Shown here piece after piece: positions 9,481 through 22,109 of a stretch of 64,000 nt of DNA. Position 1 is the stretch's first letter. Every line of letters begins with the position of its first letter. The notes beneath the pieces are model-generated. The model searched no databases. It saw nothing but the letters and a program-made list of their open reading frames with translations, and was not told where the DNA came from. The translations under genes were made by a program, and so were the position numbers. The stretch lies in assembly GCA_035610365.1 (NCBI GenBank), contig CM069432.1, forward strand, positions 111,805,529 to 111,869,528, read 5' to 3'. This DNA is from Aquatica leii. Lineage: Eukaryota > Arthropoda > Insecta > Coleoptera > Lampyridae.

Positions 9481-12400
9481 GGAGTCTTTTCAATCTGTGG
9501 TAAAAACTATTAAATTAAACAATTACAGAATTGCCATCTACCATATCTAATATTCTTGACAACCATACTTTAAAATTTATTCCTTTATGGTTATAACCTG
9601 TTTTCTTTCTTCTTTCATATCATTACGATATTTTTTGAACCAGCAATCTTAGCAAAAGGAAGCATTAATTCTTTTTTTATTAGTTTTATAAACATTTAAA
9701 ACTATTTCTTCTTTAGACTTTTATCTTCTATCATCTTTTTGGCAACAAAGATATTTTAACATTTCAAGTTACTCGGTAAATTTATTCTAATATAAAATAA
9801 GGTAAGATTAAAGATCGTATAAAATTTATTGTATTGCAACATTTCAAACAATACATGATAATAGAATCAGAACAAAACTTTTTGCTTTCACATGAATGAT
9901 CTGTTTTGAGGAAAATTTCTTTCTCATTCTCATTTGCAGACGTCACACGATTTTCCTAAAAACTTGGATAACCTGTTTTCGTTGAAAGTTTTTTCTTTTT
10001 TTCTTGGAGGAAACGTAGATGAACTGTTCCTGCAAAAAGTTTATTCTGTCTTAGAAGAAGCGTAGATGAACTGTTTTTGGAAAAAGTTTTTTCTCTCTAT
10101 CTTTCACTGAGGTAAAAGAGATTTTTGCTTGAAGTTTTTTTTTTATTTTTCTCACATTATTTCCGCTGTTATAACCGGTAATTTTTTTGAATCTAAAAAG
10201 CTGAAATTTTGAGATAATAAAAGTTTTATTTATAAAATTTGATTACACATGAATTTAACAAAAATACTTTTTAAGATGACGGAAGAAATTTAAAAATTTA
10301 ACAAAAAAATTACATTCACCCTGTAGTACCTTTAAGGTTTTTCAACATATACATTTTAACTTAACATGAAAGAACTCACTCGCACGCGTTTGAACACGAA
10401 GAAGTCATATACTAAACTAAATGCTATTAGAAATTTTTTAAAATTCCGACCTTTAAAAAAATTTTTGTTATTTGTAATTACACATGCGCAAAACTCTATC
10501 AACCTTATAGTTTCAAACTAAAAAATGCCAATATAGAAATAATTATTTTTTCCAAAACAAATGTATTATTTAAAATTGTTAGAATAAAGTGTTTAATAAG
10601 CAATAAAGCTTATCTTGTTTAAGAAACAAAACAAAAAACATGTTAGTAACTTTTTCTTCCAGTAATAATTGTTAAGTAGTTCTATTACACCTTTAGGTAG
10701 GAGAAGCCTGAAGATGCAATACAACTACTTAAAAAACATATTCCCATAAAGTTGTAGATACAAGAAATCAAAACATCTAGAAATTTCTTAGTAACATGCT
10801 TAATGACGATGTAATTAATTAAACTTTCAAACCAAGCAATTTCGATCGATCGAAACACTAGAGAAATGTTTCAACAAAAATATGTTTATGATATAACTGA
10901 TAACTAAATATGTTAGTGAATGACTATTACTTTAAAAATAAAACATTGTATAAAAAGTTATTTAAAGGAAATCAAAACGTATAAAAATTTATTAGTAATT
11001 CAGTAAATGATGTAAATAACTAAGCTTTTAAAACCAATCAATTTTGTAACAACATTTTTTTTATAGAGTTTTTGTATTCTTTTTACCAAATAAAAAAAAA
11101 CTGTTGTGGTCACCACACGACTTTCTTATAAGAAAATATGAAAGAATGTCTACATATTTTTTTAGATTATGTTGTCATAAAACCATTTTGAAGTGATATG
11201 TACCCGTTTGTATTGATTTTCTAGCATGCTATAATTTTTTTGAAAGTTTTCTCCTCAATTTTATTAAGACCATATTGACTAACCCTTATACTTGTGCGCC
11301 TTGATATTACTTACCCCTTTAGTAAATCAGTAAAAATAATCGTCGCAGGCAGGATTCGAAACTAAATTATATTTGTTGTATATTTTAAATTACAAATTAA
11401 ATATCTGATAGACTGTTAATGTTAGACATTTTTTTATTTGAATAAATTGTTAGGAAGAATGATCTTTATAAGAAACTGTAAAATAATTCGAACAATTTAC
11501 ATACGTACAAAATTATATAAGAAAAGCTGTTAAAAATAGTGGATACACCTACTTCCGGTGTTTTTTATCAAACTCATCTTTTGACAAAGCAGAGAGAATA
11601 TGAAAAACCAGCTCCAAACCAAATTTCAAATTACTAGGAATTTTGGTTCGAGAGTTATCTCTGTTTCTATGTTAGTTGATGTAAAATGTTGCTAAGGTTT
11701 ATTTGAATAGAATGTTAACAATAATAGCGCAAGGTTTTTGTATACATTGAGGAAGTTTATTAGAAGCACATACAAGTCGTACATTTTTGATCGTTGAACT
11801 GGACTTTAATAATTTTAGAATTTTTGCTGTGTTTATCTCTAGTGCAATCCCTTTCCCACTCGTATAAGATTATCAGGTGTATTTTCAATATGGTAATGCA
11901 AACACTGTGGTTCTGTTTTCTTAAATTTTTAAATGACGGATAGTTGACTGGGTTAATTATTGGTTTGTTAAAATAAGTTATCCCTTCGCTTAACAAAGAT
12001 GATGTTAAATGGTTCTAGTAATCGTTTAACGGTTTTATAATAATCTTTAAGCTTTATGTATTCAGAACTCTATCTTAGATCATAAAAATAATTTTTCAAA
12101 TAATGCATTTTTTCTAACAGTATTTAGTAATGATAACGGGTGGCTTTATAAGCAAGGTTACGTAACAGTTACCATCTGACAAAACAATTGCAAACTCCTT
12201 GGGTATGATTTTTTTGAGAATAGCGTACATAATTAGATTTTGCAAAGTCATGTTTTAATAGTTTGGATAGTATTTGTTGTCCATTGATATATAAAGAAAC
12301 GTAATTAATTTTGTAATGTTAAAAATAATACGGATTAGTAAAATAATCAACGTTAAAGGCATTGCTTGACACTTCGTACGTCTGATCAAATAGTTAATAC

Positions 12401-12539
12401 TTTTACGTTAGTTCTGGTTATAGAATATATTGTACGTTGATTTCAATGCTTTTGTATCCGCAAGTAAAATAATTGAGTTAATTTTATTCTCAAAACTAAC
12501 AAACTTAGCATCAAAAGTGAAAACCACTTTATAGATAGA

Positions 12540-12800
12540 ACCCGCAGAGGTAACAAATTTTTTGAACGTACTTGAGTTTTATTTTCCAGTCCATTAAAAA
12601 AAATATGCTATTTCCATAATGCCAATCCTTAGTAAATTCATCCGCAACAAAGATGTTGGCTTTGCGCATTAAATTGGCAATTATTATTAAATTAGCTTTT
12701 GTTCCTTCAAAGGCATCTATAAACGGTAAACTTTTTTAAATTTTTATTTTTGGCAAATCTTCATACAAAGGTTGCCACTCATCATAAAACCATATGACAT
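12540..12800 (-). pseudogene. Decayed coding-like fragment, probably a transposase
   Basis: The minus strand carries an interrupted frame with NVIWFYDEWQPLYEDLPKI, FIDAFEGTKANLIIIANLMR and KANIFVADEFTKDWHYGNS. The length and amino-acid style suggest an old transposase or other element protein, but I do not recognise the family. Stops break it. Confidence 0.25.
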
Positions 12801-14349
12801 TTTAGTATCACACACATCATTTATATTTTTTATAAAGTTCACAATAAAATAAGATTTGCGACAACTAGAGGTTTCAGCAACAATTGCTGAGAAAAGGTGC
12901 TGAAATTGATACATTTTAACAGTTAGTCCTTAATTTAATGAACTCTACGTTCAAAATAAAACAGGTTTTATATACAAGAGAAAATCTTTATTTTTATTTT
13001 TTATTCTGTTTTTTAAGTAATAGTAACTAACTCTTATTTTAATTATCTCAGTTAAATCATAAAATTGTCTTTGTCGAAATATTTTTGTGGTGTTTTATAA
13101 TTATAAATTTTTGTTGTATCAAAATTGTTTGGTTGAAAGTTTAGTTCATTACATTGTCATTAACCATCATACGAATAAATTCCTAAACGTTTGGGTTTCT
13201 TGTAGATACGCTTTGTAAAAATATGTTTGTGTTGTTTCTTCAAACACTTTATTCTAACAATTATTTTGTCAAAAATAGTTATTTCTACATCGGCATTTCT
13301 TAGTTTGAAAAGTTATGATTACCAAAATTTTGCACATGGGTAGTAATAACTAACATACATTTTTTTAAGTGTGGATTTTCAAAAATATTTGATTACATTT
13401 CGTTTACTATGTGATTTTTTTGTGTTAAAAGTGAGCGAATAAGTTCTTTAATATTAAGTTAAAATTTGTTCATTTAAAAGTTCTTAGTGGTATGTTGGGG
13501 TAAGTGTATTTTTTTAGTAATTCCTTTACTTTTTTCTTTTCTTTAAACTTTATGTAAATTTACTATTTAGCTGAATTCTTTTGTTCTTAAATTTTATAAT
13601 TATATATTTTATACTTACGTACGTATTTCACAAAAAATTTTATAAAATTAATTTCACTTTTAAATAGTAATTTTTAAATTAACAAAACGCATTTAATTTG
13701 TTATTATTATGATTAAACTAAAAAAATTTCCGTCACTTTAAAAACATATTTGCTACCAACCATAAAAATTGTTCCGCACTTTAAAATTGAATTTGTTACC
13801 TACTGTTAAAAGTTATTCAACTATTTTAAAACTATTTTTACTACCAAATGTAAAAATTTTGTTTTTAAAATAAAGCTATATTTTTTTAACTCAAGTTATT
13901 AGCCTTTATGACGAAAAAATAATATACTTGTTATGCCATAACGTTAAATGAAAACGGAACAAAAGTAGAAGAAGGAAAAAAAGGAAAAACAGCTCATTCA
14001 CGTTTCTTTTGAAGTCGTCGTTAATGTCAATAAAAAAAAGAAAAAAAAAGTGTTCCTAAACACTCTTTATCCACGTTTCCTTTTAGATTGTGTGACGTCT
14101 CTGACAAAAACTTGTGGACATTCTGCACGATGATTACATATAAACAATGTTGAATTATGAAATAGTTTTTGTGTACTTGATTGTGGATAAATAATATAAA
14201 TGGAAAAATACAAGAATCTATAGTAAACAGTTAATGGGGTCTACAAATATTCTAGTAATTGAAATTAAAATTACAAATCTATATGTATTTAAATAAACAT
14301 AATAGATATATTATTATTATTTGTTACAAAGTTGATTAAATTAGAAAAA

Positions 14350-14376
14350 ATGGCTTTGATCTTAAAGCTGTTAAAA
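14350..14376 (+). CDS. Mf: Muscle gene (probable myofilin), first coding exon (MALILKLLK)
   Basis: ATG at 14350 opens nine codons (MALILKLLK) and ends directly at donor GTAAGT (14377) in phase 0. It joins the phase-0 exon at 14910 to give MALILKLLK-AKIYKRKFIPEL. Such very short first coding exons are common in insect muscle genes. The upstream sequence is AT-rich and no promoter element is convincing. An alternative first exon may lie at 6795. Confidence 0.5.
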
Positions 14377-14909
14377 GTAAGTAACATATGCATATTAGTG
14401 TTTTACTTATTTCATCTTATTATATAAAGTTTTAAATATAAAATATATGAGTTCTGGTTTCTATTCAAGATACTTTGTAACAAAACAGATAAACATAGGT
14501 ATCTATAGTAACAATTTGTATATGTAATATAATAAATCAAGTGTAAATTAATTTTTTTAACAAATATTTAAACAATGTTAACTGCAATATAACGTTTTTA
14601 CTGTAAAAAGACAATCGTTTTTTTTCTTGTTTTTGCATTTTCTAGTTACTGCATGTTTGCTGAGTAAATCATTAGTTCCTAAACAAGCGGAACGGTACCG
14701 GTGCCGTGTCAAACGTATATCATATATATTCTATAACGTCAATCAACCAATTTAAAAAAACAATAATAAGATCATTTATGGTACTTTGTAGGTATAATAA
14801 AAAAAATATTTATAATATCTTATAAACGTTTATAATAATTCGCAACGTTATGCATTGAATAAATTAAATCAACACTTTACCAATTAAGTATAACAAATTT
14901 TATTTACAG

Positions 14910-15053
14910 GCAAAGATATATAAAAGGAAGTTCATTCCAGAATTAGATCTATATCGCATTTATCGTCCAGCTGGGATAGTTATTAAAGAGGTTATTTCTA
15001 ATCCTATAAGAAATTACCATAAAATTGACTATCAGAATTACTGGTATGATACC
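14910..15053 (+). CDS. Mf: Muscle gene (probable myofilin), 48-codon exon
   Basis: Bounded by acceptor TTTACAG (ending 14909) and donor GTAAGT (15054), exactly 48 codons in phase 0-0. The peptide starts AKIYKRKFIPELDLYRIYRP, continues AGIVIKEVISNPIRNYHKID and ends YQNYWYDT. The basic, Pro/Tyr-rich style fits a filament-bound muscle protein. It can splice in frame either to the 145-codon exon at 17019 or straight to the core exon at 17728; the ends YWYDT and YWYDS suggest these two exons are related and may be alternatives. Confidence 0.65.
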
Positions 15054-17018
15054 GTAAGTAGAAACATTAATAAAAAACGATTCTGAATGATTCCAGAATG
15101 TGAATTTTCAAGCATTTTGTGAGAATAAACTTTAATGAGTACGTTCACCCGAGTTAAACATAATAATTGTTACTTCGTTTTATTTTGCGTATAGTTACAT
15201 AATTAAATTTATTAAGTAATTAGATATTCAGCGCTCATTTAGTATGATCTATATTACTTAATTTATTAAAGCACGATTCTAAAATAGAGAACTAAAACTA
15301 TTACATAACATTAGTTTAAGATAATTGCGACAATTATTGAATACCTTAGAATTTTTCTATTCGTAAACTTCAGGTAAGACAATAATAGCATAAATGTTTG
15401 TCAATTTGCCAGAATTAACTTTATTGCATAAGTTAAAATGTTGATATTGTACATACAATATATTTTACTTTTATCAACTTTATTAAAATTATTTTAACAC
15501 TTTCATCAAAATTGATTTTTTTCCAAATTATTAAGTATGATTTTTACATTACACTTTTGTGTTACCGTTAAATTACTTACTATTTACGGTTGTACTATAG
15601 TAAATTTATATCTAAAATAAAGAAAAAAAATATAAACAAAAATTGAAATGTATTTTTTGTTTTGCAATTACGTTGGCGTCATTATTTATTGTAGGATTTA
15701 GGATTCCTCGGGTTATACTTGCATCACAATATTATGAATAAATCTTGTATGTGAAATTATCTACAAGTTTGAAAAAATTGGTTTCTAAAGATCCGGCAGA
15801 AAAAACTAAGTTTGGATTAAAAAAAGATTCTTACATTTTCTAATATAGCATTTCTTAATTTTTCGATAATAGTAATGAGAATAAAACAAGATTTAGTTTT
15901 TATGAGAAGTTTGCGTTATGTGGCTAGAAAGCAAGACGTAAAAAAATATAATTTGACCCGTCTTGAAAATTTAGTAGCGTGTAGCTGTCTCTTACTTCTA
16001 GTTCTACATTGTATTCATAATATTTTAGTCTTTTTTTATTATTTATCTAATTTTTTTGCTTCACATCTTATTTAGTTTTTGTAACTTCCTTTCCGTTTAA
16101 GTATTTTATTTTGTTTGCCTAAATTTTAGGATTTTTACTGTTTTTAACATATTTGTAAAACTTTTTCAAAGTTTTCTGGTAGTAACTAAATAAACAGTGG
16201 TAGCTTTTTGTATATAATTAAAAACAAGTTTTACTACGACAAAGTACATAATAAATATTTTGTTATTCGTCAGAACTAAAGTAAATCTTTTGTTCCAGTT
16301 AAGTTTGTAGATAACGGAATTTTTTTCAATTGTGCAATCAAAATTTAATTAAGAAAAGTAATTGCATCAAACCTTAACGCGATGTTAAACGCGGTATTTC
16401 AATTTTGTAAAACCGTCGCTTTGACTCTTCTTATGATTTACATAAACTAAATATATTCGCGTATAAACGATGATTTGATTTACTTCTTTGTCTCAGTGTT
16501 ACTGAAATGTTAATAACACATACACTAGTGATGCAAATATTTTGATGATACTGCTTTGTGAAGTTGTAGACATATTTTGATAGTAAACTTTTATCCATCT
16601 AGTTATTATTAGTAAGTATAGTATCAGTTACTTAAAGATTTGTTCTAGTTTTTCTAAACATATAAAATAACAAATACAAGCAATTTCAAATATGCAAACT
16701 ATGTTGATACAAATTAATGATACATTATTATCTAAACTGCAAAGATAATGGGTGTTATGTTAAGATGGTTTAAGAAAACATTTAATTAAAGTTTAAATGC
16801 ATACTATTTATACAAAATTTAAAAATATGTTTTTTTGAATTGATAAACATAAGAAAGTCTCTTCCGCTAAGTATTGATTGTTAAAATCGCATAACGCTTA
16901 AAAATGTCAAGCTTGTTATACATTTTCTTTAACATGCTGTCGTAATAGATTTGATCAAAATGTAGCATTTTCAATACCAATGAATAAAACACATACTGAC
17001 GTGAAAATTTATTTGCAG
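15054..17018. other. Intron of the muscle gene
   Basis: AT-rich intron between the 48-codon and 145-codon exons. The short open frames within it (for example 15875-16075) lack splice context and are not considered coding. Confidence 0.5.
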
Positions 17019-17453
17019 AGAATAAAGTATATCGGAAATTCACTAACGGATTATCCGTATGTGTATACACCTTCATATTATCACAGTGTAGTTACACGTC
17101 CATTGAGACTTTATTATGATATATTAGGCTACCCTCGTTGGTCTCGCTATTGGTATCGTTATTGGTACGATGTTCCCGTTAAACGGTATTCTGATTATTA
17201 TAACTCTAACATAATAAATTATCGTTGTTGGCCTTCTTATTGGTATAAACATTGGTCGCCTTCAAGTACATGGTACAATAATGCTCTTTCTTATTTATCT
17301 CTTAAATATCCTCCATTATCGTCGTATTCATGGTACTACGATAATTACCCTTATGGGTCAAATTATTGGACTAATTATGACTCAACTTACTATTGGACAC
17401 CTTATTTGTCACGTTATTGGAGGTCTGCTTGGAATAATTATTGGTATGATTCT
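17019..17453 (+). CDS. Mf: Muscle gene (probable myofilin), Tyr/Trp-rich 145-codon exon
   Basis: Open between acceptor TTTGCAG (ending 17018) and donor GTAAGT (17454), 145 codons, phase 0-0. Counting by eye gives about 35 Tyr and 13 Trp, so roughly one third of residues are Tyr or Trp, with repeated RYWYRYWYD, PSYWYKHW and SRYWRS phrases and few acidic residues. There is no signal peptide or membrane segment. The exon ends WNNYWYDS, like the preceding 48-codon exon. As a whole cassette it can be skipped without changing frame. An aromatic, basic segment of this kind is plausible for a protein packed on thick filaments; that role is inferred. Confidence 0.7.
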
Positions 17454-17727
17454 GTAAGTATAAGGGTATAACAAAAATTAAAAAATGAAGCTGTACTAAT
17501 AGTAGTATTTATAACAATTTTAAACAAATTAAATAATTTTTAATTTTTTGTATAACCAAATTAATATTTTTTGTAGAGTTTGAGTGTACTCTGATAATAT
17601 TAAATGCATATATAGTTTGAACTACTATTAAAACAGGTTAAATGTGGAGGACTTCAGAGTCGTAGCTACTATATTGCTTATTTTAAATGTAAAAGTATTT
17701 TTGAAATTAACATAATTTGTGTCTTAG

Positions 17728-17837
17728 GTTTTCAATGACGAGACAAGTCGTATTCGGGCCGAGGCAGCAGGTTTAATGAAAAGAGTTCATTCGCCTGTTG
17801 TTCGGACGCCTTTGCCATTGGTTCCTTATAATACCAG
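17728..17837 (+). CDS. Mf: Muscle gene (probable myofilin), common core exon 1
   Basis: Acceptor GTCTTAG (ending 17727), donor GTAAGA (17838). The 110 bases begin in phase 0 and leave two bases (AG). The peptide reads VFNDETSRIRAEAAGLMKRV then HSPVVRTPLPLVPYNT. The F/Y-x-D/N-E-T--IR---LL/M-R-H--V-R pattern recalls a motif in insect thick-filament proteins of the myofilin type, by memory only. All upstream alternative exons end in phase 0 and can join here. Confidence 0.65.
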
Positions 17838-18641
17838 GTAAGATACATAAAATAAACTTAAAACTACTTGTGAATGCCACATCATATATGACATAGAAGT
17901 AGTAGTGGGATGTTACACGTATAAAATAATTTCCTACACTTCGAAAAGGGGTAGAAAATAATTAGATAATGTAGAAAATGTAGAAAATGTACAATAAACG
18001 TCTTATTTTAAAACTCCGCCTATCAACAACTGTTAAAGTTAGAATTTGACAATTTTCAATTAAAATTATTTAAATTTTTATTACTATTTCTATTTCTTTT
18101 TTTAAATTTACTCTAATCTTACAAGTTGTATGTATTATTGTGAACCGAGTAGCAATATTTATGTCATTATCAAATTATAAAATCAAAACAAATCACTTTC
18201 AAAGACAGTAATTATACTTTGAATTTGAATAAAACTTGAATAACTGCAGAAATTTATTAGGACTCTTCAGTACTAGAATACTCTAATGCGGTTTACATAA
18301 CTATGTAAAACAAATTGCTATAGTTTTATTCCATTCTGACTGTGTGTTGTATTCACTTGCAATCATATAACTTTTAAAAATTTAAAACCGTTATTCTAAT
18401 ATTTGCACACGGTTGTATATAAACAATCTTTCTTCTTGACTCATGTTGTTATTCTCACTTGACTTATTTTTCAATTTTTTAGACTTTATAAAACACGTGT
18501 TTTTTTCTGTTTTATTTCTATTTCTTTTTAACCATTAACTTGTTTAAACTTTTTTACTTCTTATTATACTCCACATCTGTATTTTTATGTATTTAATTAA
18601 ATAATTATTTGGTAAAATTTTTATTTCTTTTCTATATCTAT

Positions 18642-18848
18642 TGTACAATTTTTTTGTTCTTTACTTAGGAGGGGCAAGAAAAACCATTTTATACTATTTT
18701 TAACCCTACTTTTCATGCTACAAGTGAGCACTTCCTCAGGACACTAAAATTTATTAAAAAATTGTAAGTAGCACAAAACGTAGTCTGAAAAATAGTATAA
18801 ACTGGTTTTTCTTGCTCCTCCTAAGTAAAGAAAAAAAAATTTTGTACA
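18642..18848. mobile_element. Fold-back MITE in the muscle gene intron, ~207 bp
   Basis: Almost the whole element is an inverted repeat. The left arm contains TTCTTTACTTAGGAGGGGCA then AGAAAAACCATTTTATACTA; the right arm reverse-complements to TTCTTTACTTAGGAGGAGCA then AGAAAAACCAGTTTATACTA. The arms (about 90 bp each) extend outward through T-rich tracts to TGTACAA on both sides. No coding capacity. It lies in the intron between core exons 1 and 2 and would form a strong hairpin in the pre-mRNA. Confidence 0.7.
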
Positions 18849-21142
18849 TTAAATAATTATATACAGTATTTTATGTTACAATTGTGTATATGGTACACCA
18901 TTTTTTCACTCTATTGTGTTCTGCACATCCCCATAGGCTGTGACTACATACATATCTCTACAACGATTTGATCAGGTTTATAAATACCAGGTTTTTTGTC
19001 AGACTACCAACACTTATTAACTTTTTATAATGAGCAAACGCAGATTCACTCTAAATATATAACTGGTTGTTTATAACTTTAGCTTCTCAGCCGTATTATT
19101 CTATTCTATTCAAATTTAAAAATATACTTGCGTAAAATCTTCAGCGTAGGAGATTTTGTTTTAAATGTTTTCTACTTATAATTTGATTATATATAACTTG
19201 ATTATCAGCAGTATACATTTCATGTACAAACATGTTTGGTAGCTCAACTCTAATTGTAATGCAAAAAAATTATTTTTTTTACTTTATCAATACTGTTTTT
19301 TTTTTAATAAACACTTATTTTGTAGCATAAATCAAACAGAAACAATTCTAACCTAAACAATGTTTATCAAACGTTATACAAATAAATTAAAAAGCCTATA
19401 AAGAATATAACAACAAGTAACAACGTGAAATGAATCCAAAACGTCAACAACACTTATAAATAAATACTAGAAGATTTTGAATGTAAATCCCGGTACGTAC
19501 ATTTTACAAGGTGTTTTTATGTTTAGTAGCATTATTGGTAGCCCACTGTAAGTACTTAATAATTACTATGTATCTTTTCTTTTTTGAAATTTGTTGCTAT
19601 TCAATAATTTATTTTTTATAATAGTTTATTTTTTGCACTTTATACATAATATACATTTTTTTACATCAAATGTGTTATGTAGAAATTGATTAGTTACTAC
19701 GTGTAGAAAATTTAATATTCTACATGATGTAGAATAGAGGTGTATCACTGCGTAAAAGCAGTTAATTGTTGTACTATTTGTTTGCTTACGTATTGTTAAC
19801 TAAGATTTGTTTGTTAAAACTGTGTTTTTTTAAACAATATTTAAATTATTTTGTTGTTAAGTTACTTTTAACAAATAATAAATATAAATGTAGGCAGCAT
19901 TACTTATTATAATTCTATAAATTTAATGTCACGTGGCATTCAAATACTAATAATTTAAAAAAATCATTTAATAATGTTTAAAAAGCAATCTTTCTATACC
20001 AAATAAAAAAATGTTTTTTGAAATTTAGACTATACGAATTATCTAAACAGAACTCGATTGGCATTTTATTCAAATTAATTCATTGTAACAATGAGTTATT
20101 TTTTTTGAGTTATTTTAATTCTAAAAACTTAAGTAACTAGTAAACAAAAATTTTACATCAAAATTAATTAAAATAGTATTATATTGTCAATAAAAATAGT
20201 GTAACTTTTGAACAAAATATCTAAAATAAGGTATAATTAATTTTGTAGTTATAGTTAAGTTTTAATAAATTTGCAAAATGCTTGAAAACTAAAATTTTAT
20301 AAAGGTTATGATTACATTGACTTATGCTGCTTAAATAATCTTTATGCTAAAAATTACTATTGGAAATTTTGAATTCCATGAAATAGTAGTTTTTTTCTAA
20401 AAACAGATAAAGAACTGCTTGAATAGAAACTTTTACAACTGATACAATTTTTTCAATTAAAATTTTTTTTGTAACAAATACCTAGTTAGGATTTTGAGAC
20501 AAAACATCTGTTCTAGCCAAAGAAATTTCTTATACGCGTAATCATATTAAGTTAATATAATATTAAACTAATTATTGTATTCTGCTTTAATTAAACTTAG
20601 ATTCTGATAACAATGCTATCATTCAAACTTATTCAATTTAACGGTAAAACAATTTTTCTAGAATTGAGAATACTTTTCAACAGTTACAGAAGTAATTTTA
20701 AAAAGCTTTTATTTTTTAAATTGATGTAACATGTTTCCAACGTATTACATAACATTTTAATACTTTGTTTTAAATGAAATGAAATATCTGGAAGTTAAAT
20801 AAAATTGAGTACATAGAGTGAGACGGTGTATTTTATGCGGAAGCTACTTTTGCAGATGATTTCACACGTGCCTTTGCAGTACAAATACAAGATCTAATTA
20901 TAGAAGAAATTCAGAGTGCAACAATTACAGCAATTTAATAAAAATCTAAGCTCCTAAAACCACTTTGCTTAAAAGTACGTAACATAAATCTTTTTAGAAA
21001 CGAAAAGTATTAAATTTATTGTCATCCAATTTTTAGTTGTGTTTCTTAATGTACATTATTAAAGTTTACTATAAATGTATAAGAAATTTGAAGGCAACAA
21101 CGTATTATCTTTTAATTATAGAATTAAACTTTGTTTTTTCAG
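18849..21142. other. Remainder of the muscle gene intron between core exons 1 and 2
   Basis: AT-rich. The only coding-like piece is a 37-codon frame at about 20829-20940 (see findings). Nothing else is recognised. Confidence 0.45.
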
Positions 21143-21273
21143 ATACTCAGAACCAATTTTAACATCTAGAATCACTTCCGATGATTATATTTATAAAATG
21201 TTAAGCGCATCCCCTTATAATTCTAAAGTGCAATTTACAACGTATTATTCTGAACCGACAAAGCGATTTTTAG
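21143..21273 (+). CDS. Mf: Muscle gene (probable myofilin), common core exon 2
   Basis: Acceptor TTTTTCAG (ending 21142), donor GTAAGT (21274). The 131 bases take over two bases from core exon 1 (AG+A gives Arg) and leave one base (G). The peptide reads YSEPILTSRITSDDYIYKML then SASPYNSKVQFTTYYSEPTK and RFLG. Phase agreement on both sides supports the exon. The open frame that extends beyond the donor into the intron is not used in this model. Confidence 0.65.
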
Positions 21274-21935
21274 GTAAGTTTTATTCATATATGATAAGCA
21301 TGTGGTTGAAATGCATTTCTATAAATAGCACGGTATGCAATTACGTTTCTATTGTCGCATTTATTGAGAATGTATGTAAATAGAATTTCTCCTTAAGAAT
21401 CAGAAAAGATGAGCGTGTTATGCTACTGCATACTATAAATGTTGATAACAATACAGAAATTCTATTTTTAAATTTCAAACGTTTCTTACTCCACATATTT
21501 AGAAAAAAGAACACTACAGAATATAAAACCTCTTTATACAACTTTTTTTACTTAAACTTATTCTGTTACATGTTCTGCCGATTTTCTTTACCATTCAACT
21601 TTATGTTATTATTACCTATTATGTTTTTGTAAAGCTGTATGATTTTCTTATCATTATTTCAGATTATAAAATTAAAATCAATTATTAGTATAAATATTCA
21701 CGTAAAAGTTTTTAGAAACTATAGATTTTTATAATCCATTAGAGCATTTGTTTACTGCATAGGTTTTTAAATTTATAATACCTACGCATTAAAGTTTAAT
21801 TGCAAACAAAAAACTTAACTGTTAGGGATAGAATCAAAAATAATAAGAAAATTTATTTTTAATTATGCTTTGCTTTTGATATCACTAAGCCTAATTTGTA
21901 ATATTAAAATTAAAAATTAAACATTGATTTAATAG

Positions 21936-22109
21936 GGCCAAGTCATCTAGCTGCTATAACATACTCTGGTGGAAAGCCTTATGGACGTAGACCAAATCAT
22001 GTAACTTTAATCTTAGGCGATCCTGTCAAGAATGACATTCAGCTTTTAAGTTACTACATAAATAAGTTCCGAAACGAAAAAGCATTAATGGCTAAAGAGG
22101 CAGCTTCAG
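21936..22109 (+). CDS. Mf: Muscle gene (probable myofilin), common core exon 3
   Basis: Acceptor TTTAATAG (ending 21935), donor GTACCA (22110). The 174 bases complete a Gly codon from core exon 2 and leave one base (G). The peptide reads PSHLAAITYSGGKPYGRRPN, HVTLILGDPVKNDIQLLSYY and INKFRNEKALMAKEAAS. This is the most conserved-looking part of the protein and the main reason for the tentative myofilin call. The donor can join in frame to two different downstream acceptors, 25383 and 26319, giving short and long C-termini. Confidence 0.65.

Larger units (their letters stand above)
8110..14349. other. Long AT-rich intronic or intergenic stretch with transposon relics
   Basis: No host exon is recognised. 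Short ATA/TAA microsatellite tracts occur (for example 8220-8238). Two decayed transposase-like fragments are annotated separately (about 9300-9480 and 12540-12800). Blocks of the form GGAAACGTAGATGAACTGTT occur near 10009 and 10060 with inverted relatives near 14000-14090 (see findings). Confidence 0.4.

Noticed and set aside
11340-11365. tRNA-like B-box word GGATTCGAAAC
   Set aside because: No A box, no cloverleaf can be drawn around it, and no tRNA-derived SINE structure follows.
21341-21632. Overlapping frames on both strands after core exon 2
   Set aside because: AT-rich random frames inside an intron; the + strand extension passes the splice donor at 21274 and shows no protein-like character.
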